Positions 33,284 through 43,853 of a stretch of DNA of 62,609 bases are shown here, in pieces. A model generated the notes under the pieces. That model made no database searches, was not told the DNA's origin, and saw only the letters and a program-made list of their open reading frames with translations. Source of the stretch: Actinomadura sp. NBRC 104412 (GTDB lineage: Bacteria > Actinomycetota > Actinomycetes > Streptosporangiales > Streptosporangiaceae). The position numbers and the translations under genes were made by a program. Each line of letters opens with the position of its first letter. Within the stretch, counting starts at the first letter, position 1. The stretch covers positions 1 to 62,609 of the forward strand of contig NZ_BSTM01000038.1 in assembly GCF_030269515.1 (NCBI RefSeq), read 5' to 3'.

Positions 33284-33799
33284 ATGGCTAACCCTCCGGA
33301 TCATGGTCAGGGCCCCGGTTCCTTCGGGCCGCCGCCCCGGCCGCATCCCGGGCGCGTCCCGGAGCCGCGGGCGCCCGGTCCCGTACCGGACGCCGGCGCG
33401 GGACCGCTGAGCGGCGGGCCGGGCCAGGAGGAGCGGACGCCACAGCAGGGCGAGTGGGCACCACGGCGGGAGGAGTGGGCGCCGCCACCGCCACGGACGG
33501 ACAAGGGGCTGTTCGGGGCGCTGTTCGACGCCGACTTCGACCATCTGATCACGCCGAAGCTGGTCAAGCTGTGGTACGTGCTGGGCCTGCTCCTGATCAC
33601 CTTGCAGTGCGTGATCCTCATGGGTTTCGGGCTGTGGGTCGCGACCTGGGACGACTGGTGGGCCTGGGGGCTGATCCTGGCGGTGGCGAGCCCGCTGGTC
33701 TGGCTGTTCGAGCTGCTGCTGGTCCGGATCTTCATGGAGGCCGTGGTGGTGCGGTTCAAGCAGGCCGACTACCTGCGGGCCATCAAGGACAAGAGCTAG
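33284..33799 (+). CDS. DUF4282 membrane protein
   Basis: A 171-residue protein, first gene of a six-gene cluster, ATG 33284 after AGGAG. The first 75 residues are Pro/Gly-rich and disordered. The C-terminal part matches the DUF4282 pattern: LFDADFDHLITPKLVKLWY, then two membrane helices (LLLITLQCVILMGFGLWV and LILAVASPLVWLFELLLV) and a short amphipathic end. The family's function is unknown; here it may localise the downstream kinase complex to the membrane. Confidence 0.8.
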   Translation: MANPPDHGQGPGSFGPPPRPHPGRVPEPRAPGPVPDAGAGPLSGGPGQEERTPQQGEWAPRREEWAPPPPRTDKGLFGALFDADFDHLITPKLVKLWYVLGLLLITLQCVILMGFGLWVATWDDWWAWGLILAVASPLVWLFELLLVRIFMEAVVVRFKQADYLRAIKDKS

Positions 33800-33827
33800 C
33801 GGCGGCGACACACGGGCGGGCAGTGCT

Positions 33828-36254
33828 GTGAGCGACTTCGAGGAGCCGGGGGTTCCGCCGCGGGCGACCCGGCGCGAGCCCGGGGTGACGCGCCGCGATC
33901 CGTACGTACCCGGGCCGCGCGAGGACCCCGGGCGGACGCGGCGGGACGGCGGCGCCGGAAGCGGCGGACCCCTGCTGCGGCTGCCGGGAGCGCTGGCGGA
34001 ACGGTTCGCGGTGGTGGCCGAGCTGCCGGTGCAGGGTGCCGAATCCGACCTGCTGCTGGTGCGGGACGCGGCGGGCGGCGAGTACGTCGTGAAGGTGTTC
34101 CGGCAGGGCTACCGGGCCGACCGGGACGTATGGGCCAAGCTGCCGGAGCTGGGGTCGCCGCACGTCCTGCGGATCCTGGAGACGGGGCAGGCGGAGGGGC
34201 GCGACTACGAGGTCTCGGAGTACGCGGCCGGAGGCAACCTGCGCGCGCTGATGGCCCGAACCGAGCTGGACGTGACCCGTGTCGTGGAGCAGCTCGCGGA
34301 CGGGCTGGTCGCTCTGCACCGGGCCGGGATCGTGCACCGCGACCTGAAACCGGAGAACGTGCTGGTGCTCGGCGCGGATCCGCTGCATCTGGCGATCGCC
34401 GACTTCGGCTTGAGCAAGGTGCTCGACCAGAGCGTGGTGTTCGCCTCGTCGTCCCGGACGCTGGCGTACGCGGCGCCGGAGTCGCTGTCGGGGCAGGTGT
34501 CGCCGGCGCGCGACTGGTGGTCGCTGGGGATGATCGTCCGGGAGCTGGCCACGGGACGGCCGCCGTTCGCGGGGCTGAGCGAGACGACGGTGGTCGACCA
34601 CCTGGCGACCAGGGCGGTGCCGTCCGACGATGTCGCCGATCCGCGGGTGCGGCTGCTGTGCCGGGGCCTGCTCACCCGGGACCCGCGCCGCCGGTGGACG
34701 GGCGAGCAGGTGACGGAATGGCTGCGCGGCGGAACCCCTGCGGTGGCCGAGGAATCGGGGGCCGCGAGCGCGAGCACCGCGAGCGCGCCCCCCGGCGCGG
34801 GGCTGCCTTTCAACGGCCACCGTTACAACGACCGTGCCGAGCTGGCCCGCGCGCTCATCGAGCACTGGGACCACGCGGCCATGTACTTCTTCGGCCGCGG
34901 CGAGTCCGGGGAGGCATGGCGCACCCTGCGCGAATGGCTCGCCGAGATACCGGACGACACCCGCATCGGCCTGATCGACGGCTACCTCGCCACCTCGTTG
35001 AAGCCCGATGTGAAGCTGATGCATCTGGTGCGGTGGCTCGATCCCACCCTGCCCCCGCACCATCTGGGCCGCCGCGTCACCGCCGACGACCTGCCCACCC
35101 TGGCCGCCCTGGCCGGTGATCCCCGCCACCCCGACCACCGCACCGCCTGCCTCATCGGCCGGGACCTGTGGGACGAGCATCTGCTGCACGTCCTGGCCGG
35201 TTCCGAGGGCGGCCATGACCTGGCGCGCATCGACGACCAGTGGCGTGCCCACGTGGAGGCGTGGAATGTGCTCGTGCGCTGGCTGCGCGAGCACGAGGCC
35301 ACGCCTCCAGGGCTCGCCGCGCGTCTGCCAGAGGCGGGTACGCGCGCGGGCGGGGCCGCCGTTGCGGGCGGCCCTCCCCCTCCTGCAGACGATCCGCCGA
35401 CCCTGTTGCTGACCCTGCTGGCCCTGGCCGCACGTCCGGCGGAGACGCGGGAACGCATCGCGGAGGCGGCGGCACGCGCACGCGCGTCGGTGACGCAACG
35501 AGTGGACTGGTTCGAGTGGATCGCGGACGGAGCTGGGGACGACCCTCTGCGTCTTCTCGCCGTCGCCAGGTCCGCCCCAGAAGCGGTCATCGAAGTCGAG
35601 GCTTCGGTACGGGACCGCCGCGCCGCCGAGCAGCGTGCGCAGGAGCTGCGCGTCCAATGGGAGGAGCGCGAACGGCAGCGCCTGGCCGGGCGCGGCAAGT
35701 CCTTGGCTCGGGCGGTGGCCTGGTCCCTTCCGCTCCTGGCCTTCTGGCTCTTCGGAAGCTGGGTCGTCGGAGCGCTCTTCGGGGGCGGCGACGGCGACGG
35801 CACGAGTGCGGTGGGCGGCTTCCAAGGGGCGTCGGGCGTGCCGCTGGGTGTCCTGGTGGTGTTCTCGCTCCTCACCTGGGGTGTGCAGTGCGCGAGTGAA
35901 GTGATGCTCGCTCGCACGCAAGGACGTGACTACTTGCCGTATGGACCCTGGACGTGGCTGTCGCGTTTGCTGGGTGCGAGTGGCCGCGGGCTGGCCAAGG
36001 CGTCCCAGACGGTGTCCGGAGCGGCGCAGCGGACGGGACGGCGCGGCTGCGGCCTGCTGCTGCTCGCCGGGACGGTGCCGCTGCTGCTGATCCTGATGCT
36101 GATGGCGGCGGTGACCTCGGTGGGGAGCCTGCTGTGGCTGCTCCTGATGGTCGCCGCCGCGGCGGCGCACGCGGTGGCGGCGGGCGTCCGGCTTCATCGG
36201 TGGAGGCAGGGGCATACGGAGACGCGGCGGCGGGCATTGGAGGGGACGTCATGA
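33828..36254 (+). CDS. Membrane Ser/Thr kinase with large helical middle domain
   Basis: An 808-residue protein from GTG 33828. Residues about 50-305 are a Hanks-type kinase: YVVKVF (Lys), HRDLKPENVLV (catalytic loop), DFGLSKV and AYAAPES. The Gly-rich loop is degenerate (LPVQGAESDLLLV), so nucleotide binding may be altered. Residues about 325-620 are helical and unassigned. The C-terminal 200 residues hold about four transmembrane helices, unlike PknB-type kinases that have one. The stop overlaps the next gene by ATGA. The FHA protein at 40159 is a natural phospho-dependent partner. Confidence 0.85.
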   Translation: MSDFEEPGVPPRATRREPGVTRRDPYVPGPREDPGRTRRDGGAGSGGPLLRLPGALAERFAVVAELPVQGAESDLLLVRDAAGGEYVVKVFRQGYRADRDVWAKLPELGSPHVLRILETGQAEGRDYEVSEYAAGGNLRALMARTELDVTRVVEQLADGLVALHRAGIVHRDLKPENVLVLGADPLHLAIADFGLSKVLDQSVVFASSSRTLAYAAPESLSGQVSPARDWWSLGMIVRELATGRPPFAGLSETTVVDHLATRAVPSDDVADPRVRLLCRGLLTRDPRRRWTGEQVTEWLRGGTPAVAEESGAASASTASAPPGAGLPFNGHRYNDRAELARALIEHWDHAAMYFFGRGESGEAWRTLREWLAEIPDDTRIGLIDGYLATSLKPDVKLMHLVRWLDPTLPPHHLGRRVTADDLPTLAALAGDPRHPDHRTACLIGRDLWDEHLLHVLAGSEGGHDLARIDDQWRAHVEAWNVLVRWLREHEATPPGLAARLPEAGTRAGGAAVAGGPPPPADDPPTLLLTLLALAARPAETRERIAEAAARARASVTQRVDWFEWIADGAGDDPLRLLAVARSAPEAVIEVEASVRDRRAAEQRAQELRVQWEERERQRLAGRGKSLARAVAWSLPLLAFWLFGSWVVGALFGGGDGDGTSAVGGFQGASGVPLGVLVVFSLLTWGVQCASEVMLARTQGRDYLPYGPWTWLSRLLGASGRGLAKASQTVSGAAQRTGRRGCGLLLLAGTVPLLLILMLMAAVTSVGSLLWLLLMVAAAAAHAVAAGVRLHRWRQGHTETRRRALEGTS

Positions 36255-37408
36255 GCAGCGGCGTGGAGGCCGACATCGCGCTGGACGCCGCGGTCGTCCT
36301 CACCCTGGGCCTGAACCGGGTGCTGGGGCGCACCGCCGGGCTGGCTGGACGCGGCGCGGAGGCGCTGGCGGCGCTCGCGGCCGGGCGTGCCGAGGCGCGG
36401 GCGGCGGCGCTGGCCGAGGCGGAGTCGTACGAGCAAGCGCTGCGCCAGGCGGTGGAACGCAACGCGCGGATCGCCGCCATGGCCGAGACGCGCGCCAAGC
36501 TCGGCGCCGAGGTGGAGCTGCCCGCGCCGCTGCGGCTGGACGACGAGCGGCCCGTCGGCGAGCTGACCGCCTGGTGCACCGCGACGGACAAGGAGCTCGA
36601 CCGGGCCGAGCGCGCGCTGTCGGAGCACCTCGCGGCGCAGGTCGCCGACGAGATCTTCGCCGTCCCCGGGCAGGGCGAGGGGCTGCGCTCGGACCTGGGC
36701 GCCCCGGTGTCCCCGCAGGCCGACGAGGAGACGCGCCAGGAGGCGCTGCGGACGCTCGAACGCGTCCTGGGACGGCTGCTGCCCGACGTCCCGGAAGAGG
36801 AGCGCAAGGACGTGGTGGAGGCCGCGCGGCTGCTCTCCTCCGCCTTGTCCACGGAAGAGGCGGAGGGCGCGCTGACCGAGGTGCGGCTGCGCGTCCAATC
36901 CGCGAACCGCCGCGCCGCCGAACTGCGTGAGGAGATGCGGCGCCGCGCGGCGGAGCGGGACGCCGCCGAGCAGGCCGAGGCCGAGCGGCGGTACGTCCTC
37001 GACTCCATCACCTCCGCGTTCCAGGAGATGGGATATGAGGTGCAGAGCGGGTTCGAGACGCTGACCGCGGGAGACGGGGAGGTCGTGCTGTCCCGGGGCT
37101 CGTGGCCCGACCACAGCGTCCGCATGCGGGTGGACGAGGGCGCCGTGCGGGCGGCGATGGTGCGGACCAGCCCCGCGCTCAGCGAGGACGACCGGCGGCT
37201 GGACGTCGAGCGCGAGCAGGAGTGGTGCGAGGCGTTCGAGGCCGCCAGGGCACGGCTGGAGGAAGCGGGGATACGCTCGCAGGTCACCTGGCGGCAGGCG
37301 CCGGGGGTACGGGAGCTGCCGGTCAGCGACAGGTCACGGCACACTGGTAGCGCACAGGCCAGGACGCGTACCGAACAACGCGAGCGGCGCCGGGAGCGTG
37401 ACAAGTGA
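36251..37408 (+). CDS. Coiled-coil protein, unknown function
   Basis: A 385-residue, Ala/Glu/Arg-rich, mostly helical protein. ATG 36251 overlaps the kinase stop (ATGA), so the two are translationally coupled. Long coiled-coil stretches are predicted at about 30-90 and 200-270 (EEMRRRAAERDAAEQAEA). The C-terminal region (YVLDSITSAFQEMGYEVQSG) looks globular. No catalytic motif was recognised. A scaffold role between the kinase and the ATPase is plausible. Confidence 0.7.
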   Translation: MSSGVEADIALDAAVVLTLGLNRVLGRTAGLAGRGAEALAALAAGRAEARAAALAEAESYEQALRQAVERNARIAAMAETRAKLGAEVELPAPLRLDDERPVGELTAWCTATDKELDRAERALSEHLAAQVADEIFAVPGQGEGLRSDLGAPVSPQADEETRQEALRTLERVLGRLLPDVPEEERKDVVEAARLLSSALSTEEAEGALTEVRLRVQSANRRAAELREEMRRRAAERDAAEQAEAERRYVLDSITSAFQEMGYEVQSGFETLTAGDGEVVLSRGSWPDHSVRMRVDEGAVRAAMVRTSPALSEDDRRLDVEREQEWCEAFEAARARLEEAGIRSQVTWRQAPGVRELPVSDRSRHTGSAQARTRTEQRERRRERDK

Positions 37409-37463
37409 CTGCCAGCCAGACGGGGGCCGGCCATGAGACGAGAGTGCCGAGGGGGACGAGCGT

Positions 37464-39455
37464 GTGAGCGTCGAGTCGCCGACCCTGGGGGGCCGGTTGC
37501 CCGGCTGGCCGCCGTTCATCCGGGAGCTGGACGCCACGCTGTCCGTTCACTCCCAGTACGTGCTGTCGGGCAATCTGTACGACAGCTTCCTCGCCCCTCC
37601 CCTTGAGGGCACGGGCCCGGCCCGGCTGCTGACGCTGCGCGACCTGCTCTGGGAGTCGCTGCGGTCCAGCGGGTTCTCCTGCATGGTGGTGTACGACCCG
37701 GTCGACGGCTTGCAGATCTACCCCGACAACGGCGACGAGATCTCCGAGGAGGCGGCGCGGGCGGCGGAACGGCTGCTGGGGAAGCGGACCGGCATCCGCA
37801 GCGAAGCGAGGAATGCCGGTTCTCATTCTGCCCGGGGGTCTGGGGGGTCGTCCCCCCAGGGATATACAGACAAGCCGTCGCTGGAGGCGTTGACGCGGCA
37901 CCTGGCGTCGGTCGCGCGTCCCTCGGAGAACGTGCGCGCCGCGTTCGTCATCGACTCCGCGTCCAGGATCGCGCGGACGCCGACCGACCTGGAGCCGGCC
38001 GAGCGCGACTTCTTCCGGTTCTGCGCGAAGCTGTCGCGCACCGCCCGTCCGGTACGGGTGGTGGGCGCGCGTCCCAAGCCGCTCTACAACCCGATCGTCT
38101 GGCTGGTCGAGCGGCCCGGCGACCTGCCGCCCTGGCTGACCGCCGACAACGAGAACATCCGGGAGATCACGATCCCGCGGCCGCACCTGGGCGACCGGCA
38201 GGAGACGGCGCGGCTGCTGGCCAGGGCGTTCGGGGTGAGCGACGTGGGCGACGACCAGGTCGCCGCCGCGGCCTGCGACGCCTTCGCCGAGCAGGCCGAC
38301 GGGCTCACCCTGCAATCGATGATCGAGGTGACCCGGCTGGCGAAGGAGCGCAACGTCGACCTGGCCGACCTGCCGGACGCGGTGCGCACCTACAAGCTGG
38401 GCGTCCTCGACAACCCCTGGAGCCGCGGCCACCTGCGGCGGCGGGTGCTGGAGGGCGAGCGCCGCGTCCCCGAACGGGTGATCGGCCAGCCGCAGGCGGT
38501 GACCAAGACCCTGGACATCCTCAAGCGGGCGGTGCTGGGCCTGTCCGGGGCGCAGGCGACCCGGTCGGGCAGCCGGCCGCGCGGGGTGCTGTTCTTCGCC
38601 GGCCCGACCGGCACCGGCAAGACCGAGCTGGCCAAGGCGATCACCGAGCTGGTGTTCGGGGACGAGGGCGCGTACCTGCGGTTCGACATGAGCGAGTTCT
38701 CCGGCGAGGGGTCCGGCGACCGGCTCATCGGGTCGCCGCCCGGGTACGTGGGGCACGAGGCGGGCGGCGAGCTGACCAACGCGGTGCGCGAGGACCCGTT
38801 CCGGGTGATCCTGTTCGACGAGATCGAGAAGGCGCATCCGCGGATCCTGGACAAGTTCCTCCAGATCCTGGAGGACGGCCGGCTGACCGACGGGCGCGGC
38901 AACACCGTGCACTTCTCCGAGTCGATCCTCATCTTCACCTCGAACCTGGGGATGTACGTGCTCGGCGACGACATCACGGCGCGCCCCGACCCGGGCACCG
39001 GCGTGGCGCCCCTGCGGATCCGGAACATCGCCCCCGGGATGCCCTACGACGAGATCGAGCAGCGCATCAAGGGCGCGGTGGCCGACCACTTCACCGAGGT
39101 GCTGAACCGGCCCGAGCTGCTCAACCGGTTCGGTGACAACATCGTGGTGTTCGACTTCATCGGCCCGGAGGCGGCGCAGAAGATCTTCGACCTGCAACTG
39201 GCCAACATCTGCCGCCGGGTCAACGAGGAGCACCGGCTGGTGCTGACGGTGAAGAGCGAGCCGCTGGCGACGCTGCGCGAGTGGTGCACGGCCGAGCTGG
39301 ACAAGGGCGGGCGCGGGATCGGGATGGCCCTGGAGTCGTACTTCGTCAACCCCTTGGCGCGCGCGCTGTTCGACCGCGAGCTGAAGCCGGACGAGGAGAT
39401 CTCCGTCACCGCCATCAGGCGGGAGGGCAGCATCGTTCACCTGGACCTTCAGTGA
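37464..39455 (+). CDS. Clp-like AAA+ ATPase of the kinase-FHA cluster
   Basis: A 663-residue protein from GTG 37464. The C-terminal half is a class II Clp-type AAA+ module: Walker A GPTGTGKT (about residue 382), the pore-loop region GSPPGYVGHEAGG, Walker B VILFDEIEKAH (about residue 448), sensor SNLG and a C-terminal small domain. The N-terminal half resembles a degenerate ATPase domain without Walker A and has no Clp N-domain repeats. It likely remodels a protein partner. Residues about 121-135 are encoded by an inserted palindromic element (37829-37866). Its stop overlaps the radical SAM start (GTGA). Confidence 0.8.
   Translation: MSVESPTLGGRLPGWPPFIRELDATLSVHSQYVLSGNLYDSFLAPPLEGTGPARLLTLRDLLWESLRSSGFSCMVVYDPVDGLQIYPDNGDEISEEAARAAERLLGKRTGIRSEARNAGSHSARGSGGSSPQGYTDKPSLEALTRHLASVARPSENVRAAFVIDSASRIARTPTDLEPAERDFFRFCAKLSRTARPVRVVGARPKPLYNPIVWLVERPGDLPPWLTADNENIREITIPRPHLGDRQETARLLARAFGVSDVGDDQVAAAACDAFAEQADGLTLQSMIEVTRLAKERNVDLADLPDAVRTYKLGVLDNPWSRGHLRRRVLEGERRVPERVIGQPQAVTKTLDILKRAVLGLSGAQATRSGSRPRGVLFFAGPTGTGKTELAKAITELVFGDEGAYLRFDMSEFSGEGSGDRLIGSPPGYVGHEAGGELTNAVREDPFRVILFDEIEKAHPRILDKFLQILEDGRLTDGRGNTVHFSESILIFTSNLGMYVLGDDITARPDPGTGVAPLRIRNIAPGMPYDEIEQRIKGAVADHFTEVLNRPELLNRFGDNIVVFDFIGPEAAQKIFDLQLANICRRVNEEHRLVLTVKSEPLATLREWCTAELDKGGRGIGMALESYFVNPLARALFDRELKPDEEISVTAIRREGSIVHLDLQ
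37829..37866 (+). repeat. Palindromic G-run element inserted in frame (AAA+ gene)
   Basis: The DNA reads GGGGGTCTGGGGGGTCGTCC followed by CCCCAGG, an inverted repeat of G and C runs encoding GSGGSSP. A close relative with the same GTCGTCC centre sits in the typA gene at 42129-42168, also in frame. The element interrupts an otherwise conserved-looking coding region. Confidence 0.6.
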
Positions 39456-40171
39456 GCGGGACGGGGCTGCTGCTGGCCAAGGCGCACTACCCGGTGACCA
39501 CGCTCGGCCCGGGGATCCGGGCGGGCATCTGGACGCAGGGGTGCACGCTGCACTGTCCCGGGTGCCTGTCACGGGACACGTGGGAGGCCGATCCCGGCAA
39601 GGCGGTGCCGGTGGAGGCGGTGCTGGGATGGCTGGCGTCGTTGCCCGGCCCGGTGGAGGGCGTGACCATCTCCGGCGGGGAGCCCTTCCAGCAGCCCGAG
39701 GCGGTGGCCGCGCTGGTGCGCGGTATCCGCAGGTGGCGGGACGAGTCGCACCATGAGACGATTCCATTGGACATTCTGGTCTACAGCGGATATGTCTACT
39801 CTCGGCTCTCGCGTTCCGCCGAGGCGCGCGAGATCCTGGAGGGGTGTGACGCGATCGTCGCGGGGCCGTACATCGACCGGCTCAACCCGAAGAGGCGACA
39901 GGTCCCCAGCGGCTCTCTACTCTGGAGGGGGTCGGCCAACCAGCGTCTCGTGCCGCTGTCCCCGCTGGGGGAGGAGCGCTACGGGGCGGATGCCGGCACC
40001 GACGACGAACAGGAAGACACAGGGCCTCGAGTGCAGGTTTCCGTGGACGAGGGGCCGGAGGGAAGGCGGGTGTACTACATCGGGATCCCGCGGAGAGGTG
40101 ACATGCAACACCTCACATCGACGCTGGAGCGCGCCGGGGTACGAGCGGGGGAAGTGTCATGGCGACCTTGA
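39452..40171 (+). CDS. Radical SAM activating-enzyme-like protein
   Basis: A 239-residue protein from GTG 39452, overlapping the AAA+ stop. CTLHCPGC (CxxxCxxC) binds the [4Fe-4S] cluster, and GVTISGGEPF is the SAM-binding GGE motif, as in NrdG/PflA-type activases. There is no ribonucleotide reductase or glycyl-radical enzyme beside it. The C-terminus is extended by about 60 acidic residues. Its substrate is probably within the cluster, but unknown. Confidence 0.85.
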   Translation: MSGTGLLLAKAHYPVTTLGPGIRAGIWTQGCTLHCPGCLSRDTWEADPGKAVPVEAVLGWLASLPGPVEGVTISGGEPFQQPEAVAALVRGIRRWRDESHHETIPLDILVYSGYVYSRLSRSAEAREILEGCDAIVAGPYIDRLNPKRRQVPSGSLLWRGSANQRLVPLSPLGEERYGADAGTDDEQEDTGPRVQVSVDEGPEGRRVYYIGIPRRGDMQHLTSTLERAGVRAGEVSWRP

Positions 40172-41475
40172 AATGCCCTGTCTGTGACGAGCCCTTCCAG
40201 CAGGGAGATCTCGTCTGCTTGAGCTGCGGGGCCAATCTGGCGCGCGCCGGAGGCCAGCCGCGGAACCAGCCTCCCCCCGGGCCGCCGCAGCCGCCCGGGC
40301 AGCAGCCCTACGACCCCTACCGCCAAGGGCAGGGGCAGCAGGGCCAGCAGCCCGGCTACCAGCAGATGCCCTACCCGGACATGCCCCAGTTCGGCGACTC
40401 CCCCTACGGCCAGCAGCAGGGCCAGCAGCAGGCCCAGCAGGGGCAGTACGGTCAGGGCCAGCGCCAGCCGGGCGGGCAGCACGCGGCGCCGGAGCCCCAG
40501 TACGGTGCCCCCGAGCCGCAGTACGGTGGCCAGCCTCAGCAACCTTCGTACGGCGACCCCCAGCAGCAGTACGGTGAGGCGGCGCAGCAGCAACAGCCCC
40601 CGCCGATGTCGCAGGACCCATGGGGCGCGCCCCAGCCGGGTCCCGGAGCCGGGCAGCAAGGCGGCCAGGGGCAGGAGGGTGGCTGGGCTGCTCCCCCGCC
40701 GTACCAGCAGCAGCCCCAGGGCGGGCAGCAACCGCCACAGGGCGGCGGCCAGCAGCAGTACGCGCCCCCGCCTCCGCCGCCACAGGGCGGGCAGCAGGGG
40801 CAGCAGGACCCGTGGGCCGCTCCCCCTCCCCCGCCGCCGTCCCAGGACCAATGGGGCCAGCAGCAGGGGCGGATGCCCGACCAGCAACAGCAGCAGTACG
40901 CACCCCCGCCGCCCTATGGCCAGCCAGGGGACAACCCTCCGTACGGGGGGCCGTCCCACCAGGCCGAGCAGCGGCCGCCCATGCCGCCGCCACCGCACGG
41001 CAGGGAGGCGACGCTGCTGCCGCCGGACGTCCCGCCGGGTCCGCAGGGCCAGCAGCGTCCGGGCCCCGACAGCACGGCGTTCATGTGCCCGTACTGCGAG
41101 GCGGTGCTGACCAACCCGAACCAGGCGCAGTGCGACTCCTGCCTGCGCCCTCTGCCGCAGCAGGGCACGCCCGTCCTGCGGGTGCAGTTCCCCTCCGGGG
41201 AGCTGAAGGTGTCGGTCGGGCAGCATCTCGTGCTGGGCCGCGACGCGGGGCAGTCCCCGGTGGCGTCCACGTTCACGCAGTACGACAACGTGTCGCGGCG
41301 TCACTCGACGGTGTGGCTCGACCCGTCCGGCGCCGCCTGGGTCCGAGACGAGGGCTCCACCAACGGCACGTTCGTCAACGGTGAACGGCTCCCCCGCGGC
41401 GTGGAGGCCCCCCTCCGCGACGGTGACCAGCTCCGCCTGGCCGCCGACGTCACGGGAACCGTCCAGTTGAACTAG
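40159..41475 (+). CDS. Zinc-ribbon, Gln/Pro-rich, FHA-domain protein
   Basis: A 438-residue protein, ATG 40159, overlapping the radical SAM gene by 13 bases. It begins with a zinc ribbon (CPVCDEPF, then CLSCGANL). A 270-residue low-complexity region rich in Gln, Pro, Gly and Tyr follows (QPQYGGQ-type repeats), then a second zinc ribbon (MCPYCEAVL, CDSCLRPL). The C-terminal FHA domain has LVLGRD, VSRRHSTV and EGSTNGTFVNG, the phosphothreonine-binding signature. It should bind a Thr-phosphorylated partner, most likely made by the kinase at 33828. The Q/P/G/Y tract may drive assembly. Confidence 0.85.
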   Translation: MATLKCPVCDEPFQQGDLVCLSCGANLARAGGQPRNQPPPGPPQPPGQQPYDPYRQGQGQQGQQPGYQQMPYPDMPQFGDSPYGQQQGQQQAQQGQYGQGQRQPGGQHAAPEPQYGAPEPQYGGQPQQPSYGDPQQQYGEAAQQQQPPPMSQDPWGAPQPGPGAGQQGGQGQEGGWAAPPPYQQQPQGGQQPPQGGGQQQYAPPPPPPQGGQQGQQDPWAAPPPPPPSQDQWGQQQGRMPDQQQQQYAPPPPYGQPGDNPPYGGPSHQAEQRPPMPPPPHGREATLLPPDVPPGPQGQQRPGPDSTAFMCPYCEAVLTNPNQAQCDSCLRPLPQQGTPVLRVQFPSGELKVSVGQHLVLGRDAGQSPVASTFTQYDNVSRRHSTVWLDPSGAAWVRDEGSTNGTFVNGERLPRGVEAPLRDGDQLRLAADVTGTVQLN

Positions 41476-41523
41476 GCGGCGGGCAGGAACGCGTAAGCAC
41501 GAACCGCGTAAGCACGAACGCGC

Positions 41524-41556
41524 AAGGGCCGCTCCGGGCAGTCCGGGGCGGCCCTT
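41524..41556. terminator. Bidirectional terminator between the FHA gene and typA
   Basis: Arms AAGGGCCGC and GCGGCCCTT flank a 15-base loop between two convergent genes. The hairpin can serve both. Confidence 0.7.
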
Positions 41557-41595
41557 CCGCGTCTTACGCGTCGGCCGAGCGGGCGTCGGCGGCGG

Positions 41596-43500
<1,905 letters not shown>

Positions 43501-43707
43501 GCGGGCTCGCCTTGGGGTCAGGTTCGGGGACGGCCGCAGACGCGCGGCCTTCTCAGTCTACTTGGCCGGACGGGGTCCTGCGCGGTCACTGGTTGCCCTT
43601 TCGTCCCGTCCGGTGGATTTGCTCTATTTGGCCATCTTTGCCGGTTCTCTGTACAGTCCTGCAGATCCGGTCGTTCGGCGTCCCGCCCCCCCGGGACGAC
43701 GGCCGGA

Positions 43708-43832
43708 CCGCCGAGTCCCGCAAGGGAACCGGGGACCCAAGGCTCCCCCCGGGGTGAATCGGCGCGTGCGCCCGTGACGCGCGCCGTAGGGCGACTCCTG
43801 GCCCGAACCCGTCAGCTAACCCGGTAGGCGGT
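43708..43832 (+). ncRNA. Cyclic di-AMP (ydaO/yuaA) riboswitch
   Basis: Conserved pieces occur in order upstream of an NlpC/P60 gene: CCGAGTCCCGCAAGGGAACC, GGGGACCCAAGG, GGGGTGAATCGGC, GTAGGGCGACTCCTG, GCCCGAACCCGTCAGCTAAC and CCGGTAGGCGGTGAAGGAGA. These match the ydaO class found before cell-wall hydrolase genes in actinobacteria. c-di-AMP binding is expected to turn the downstream hydrolase off. The ribosome-binding site GGAG at 43841 lies just beyond. Confidence 0.9.
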
Positions 43833-43853
43833 GAAGGAGAGGAGAGCACCGGT

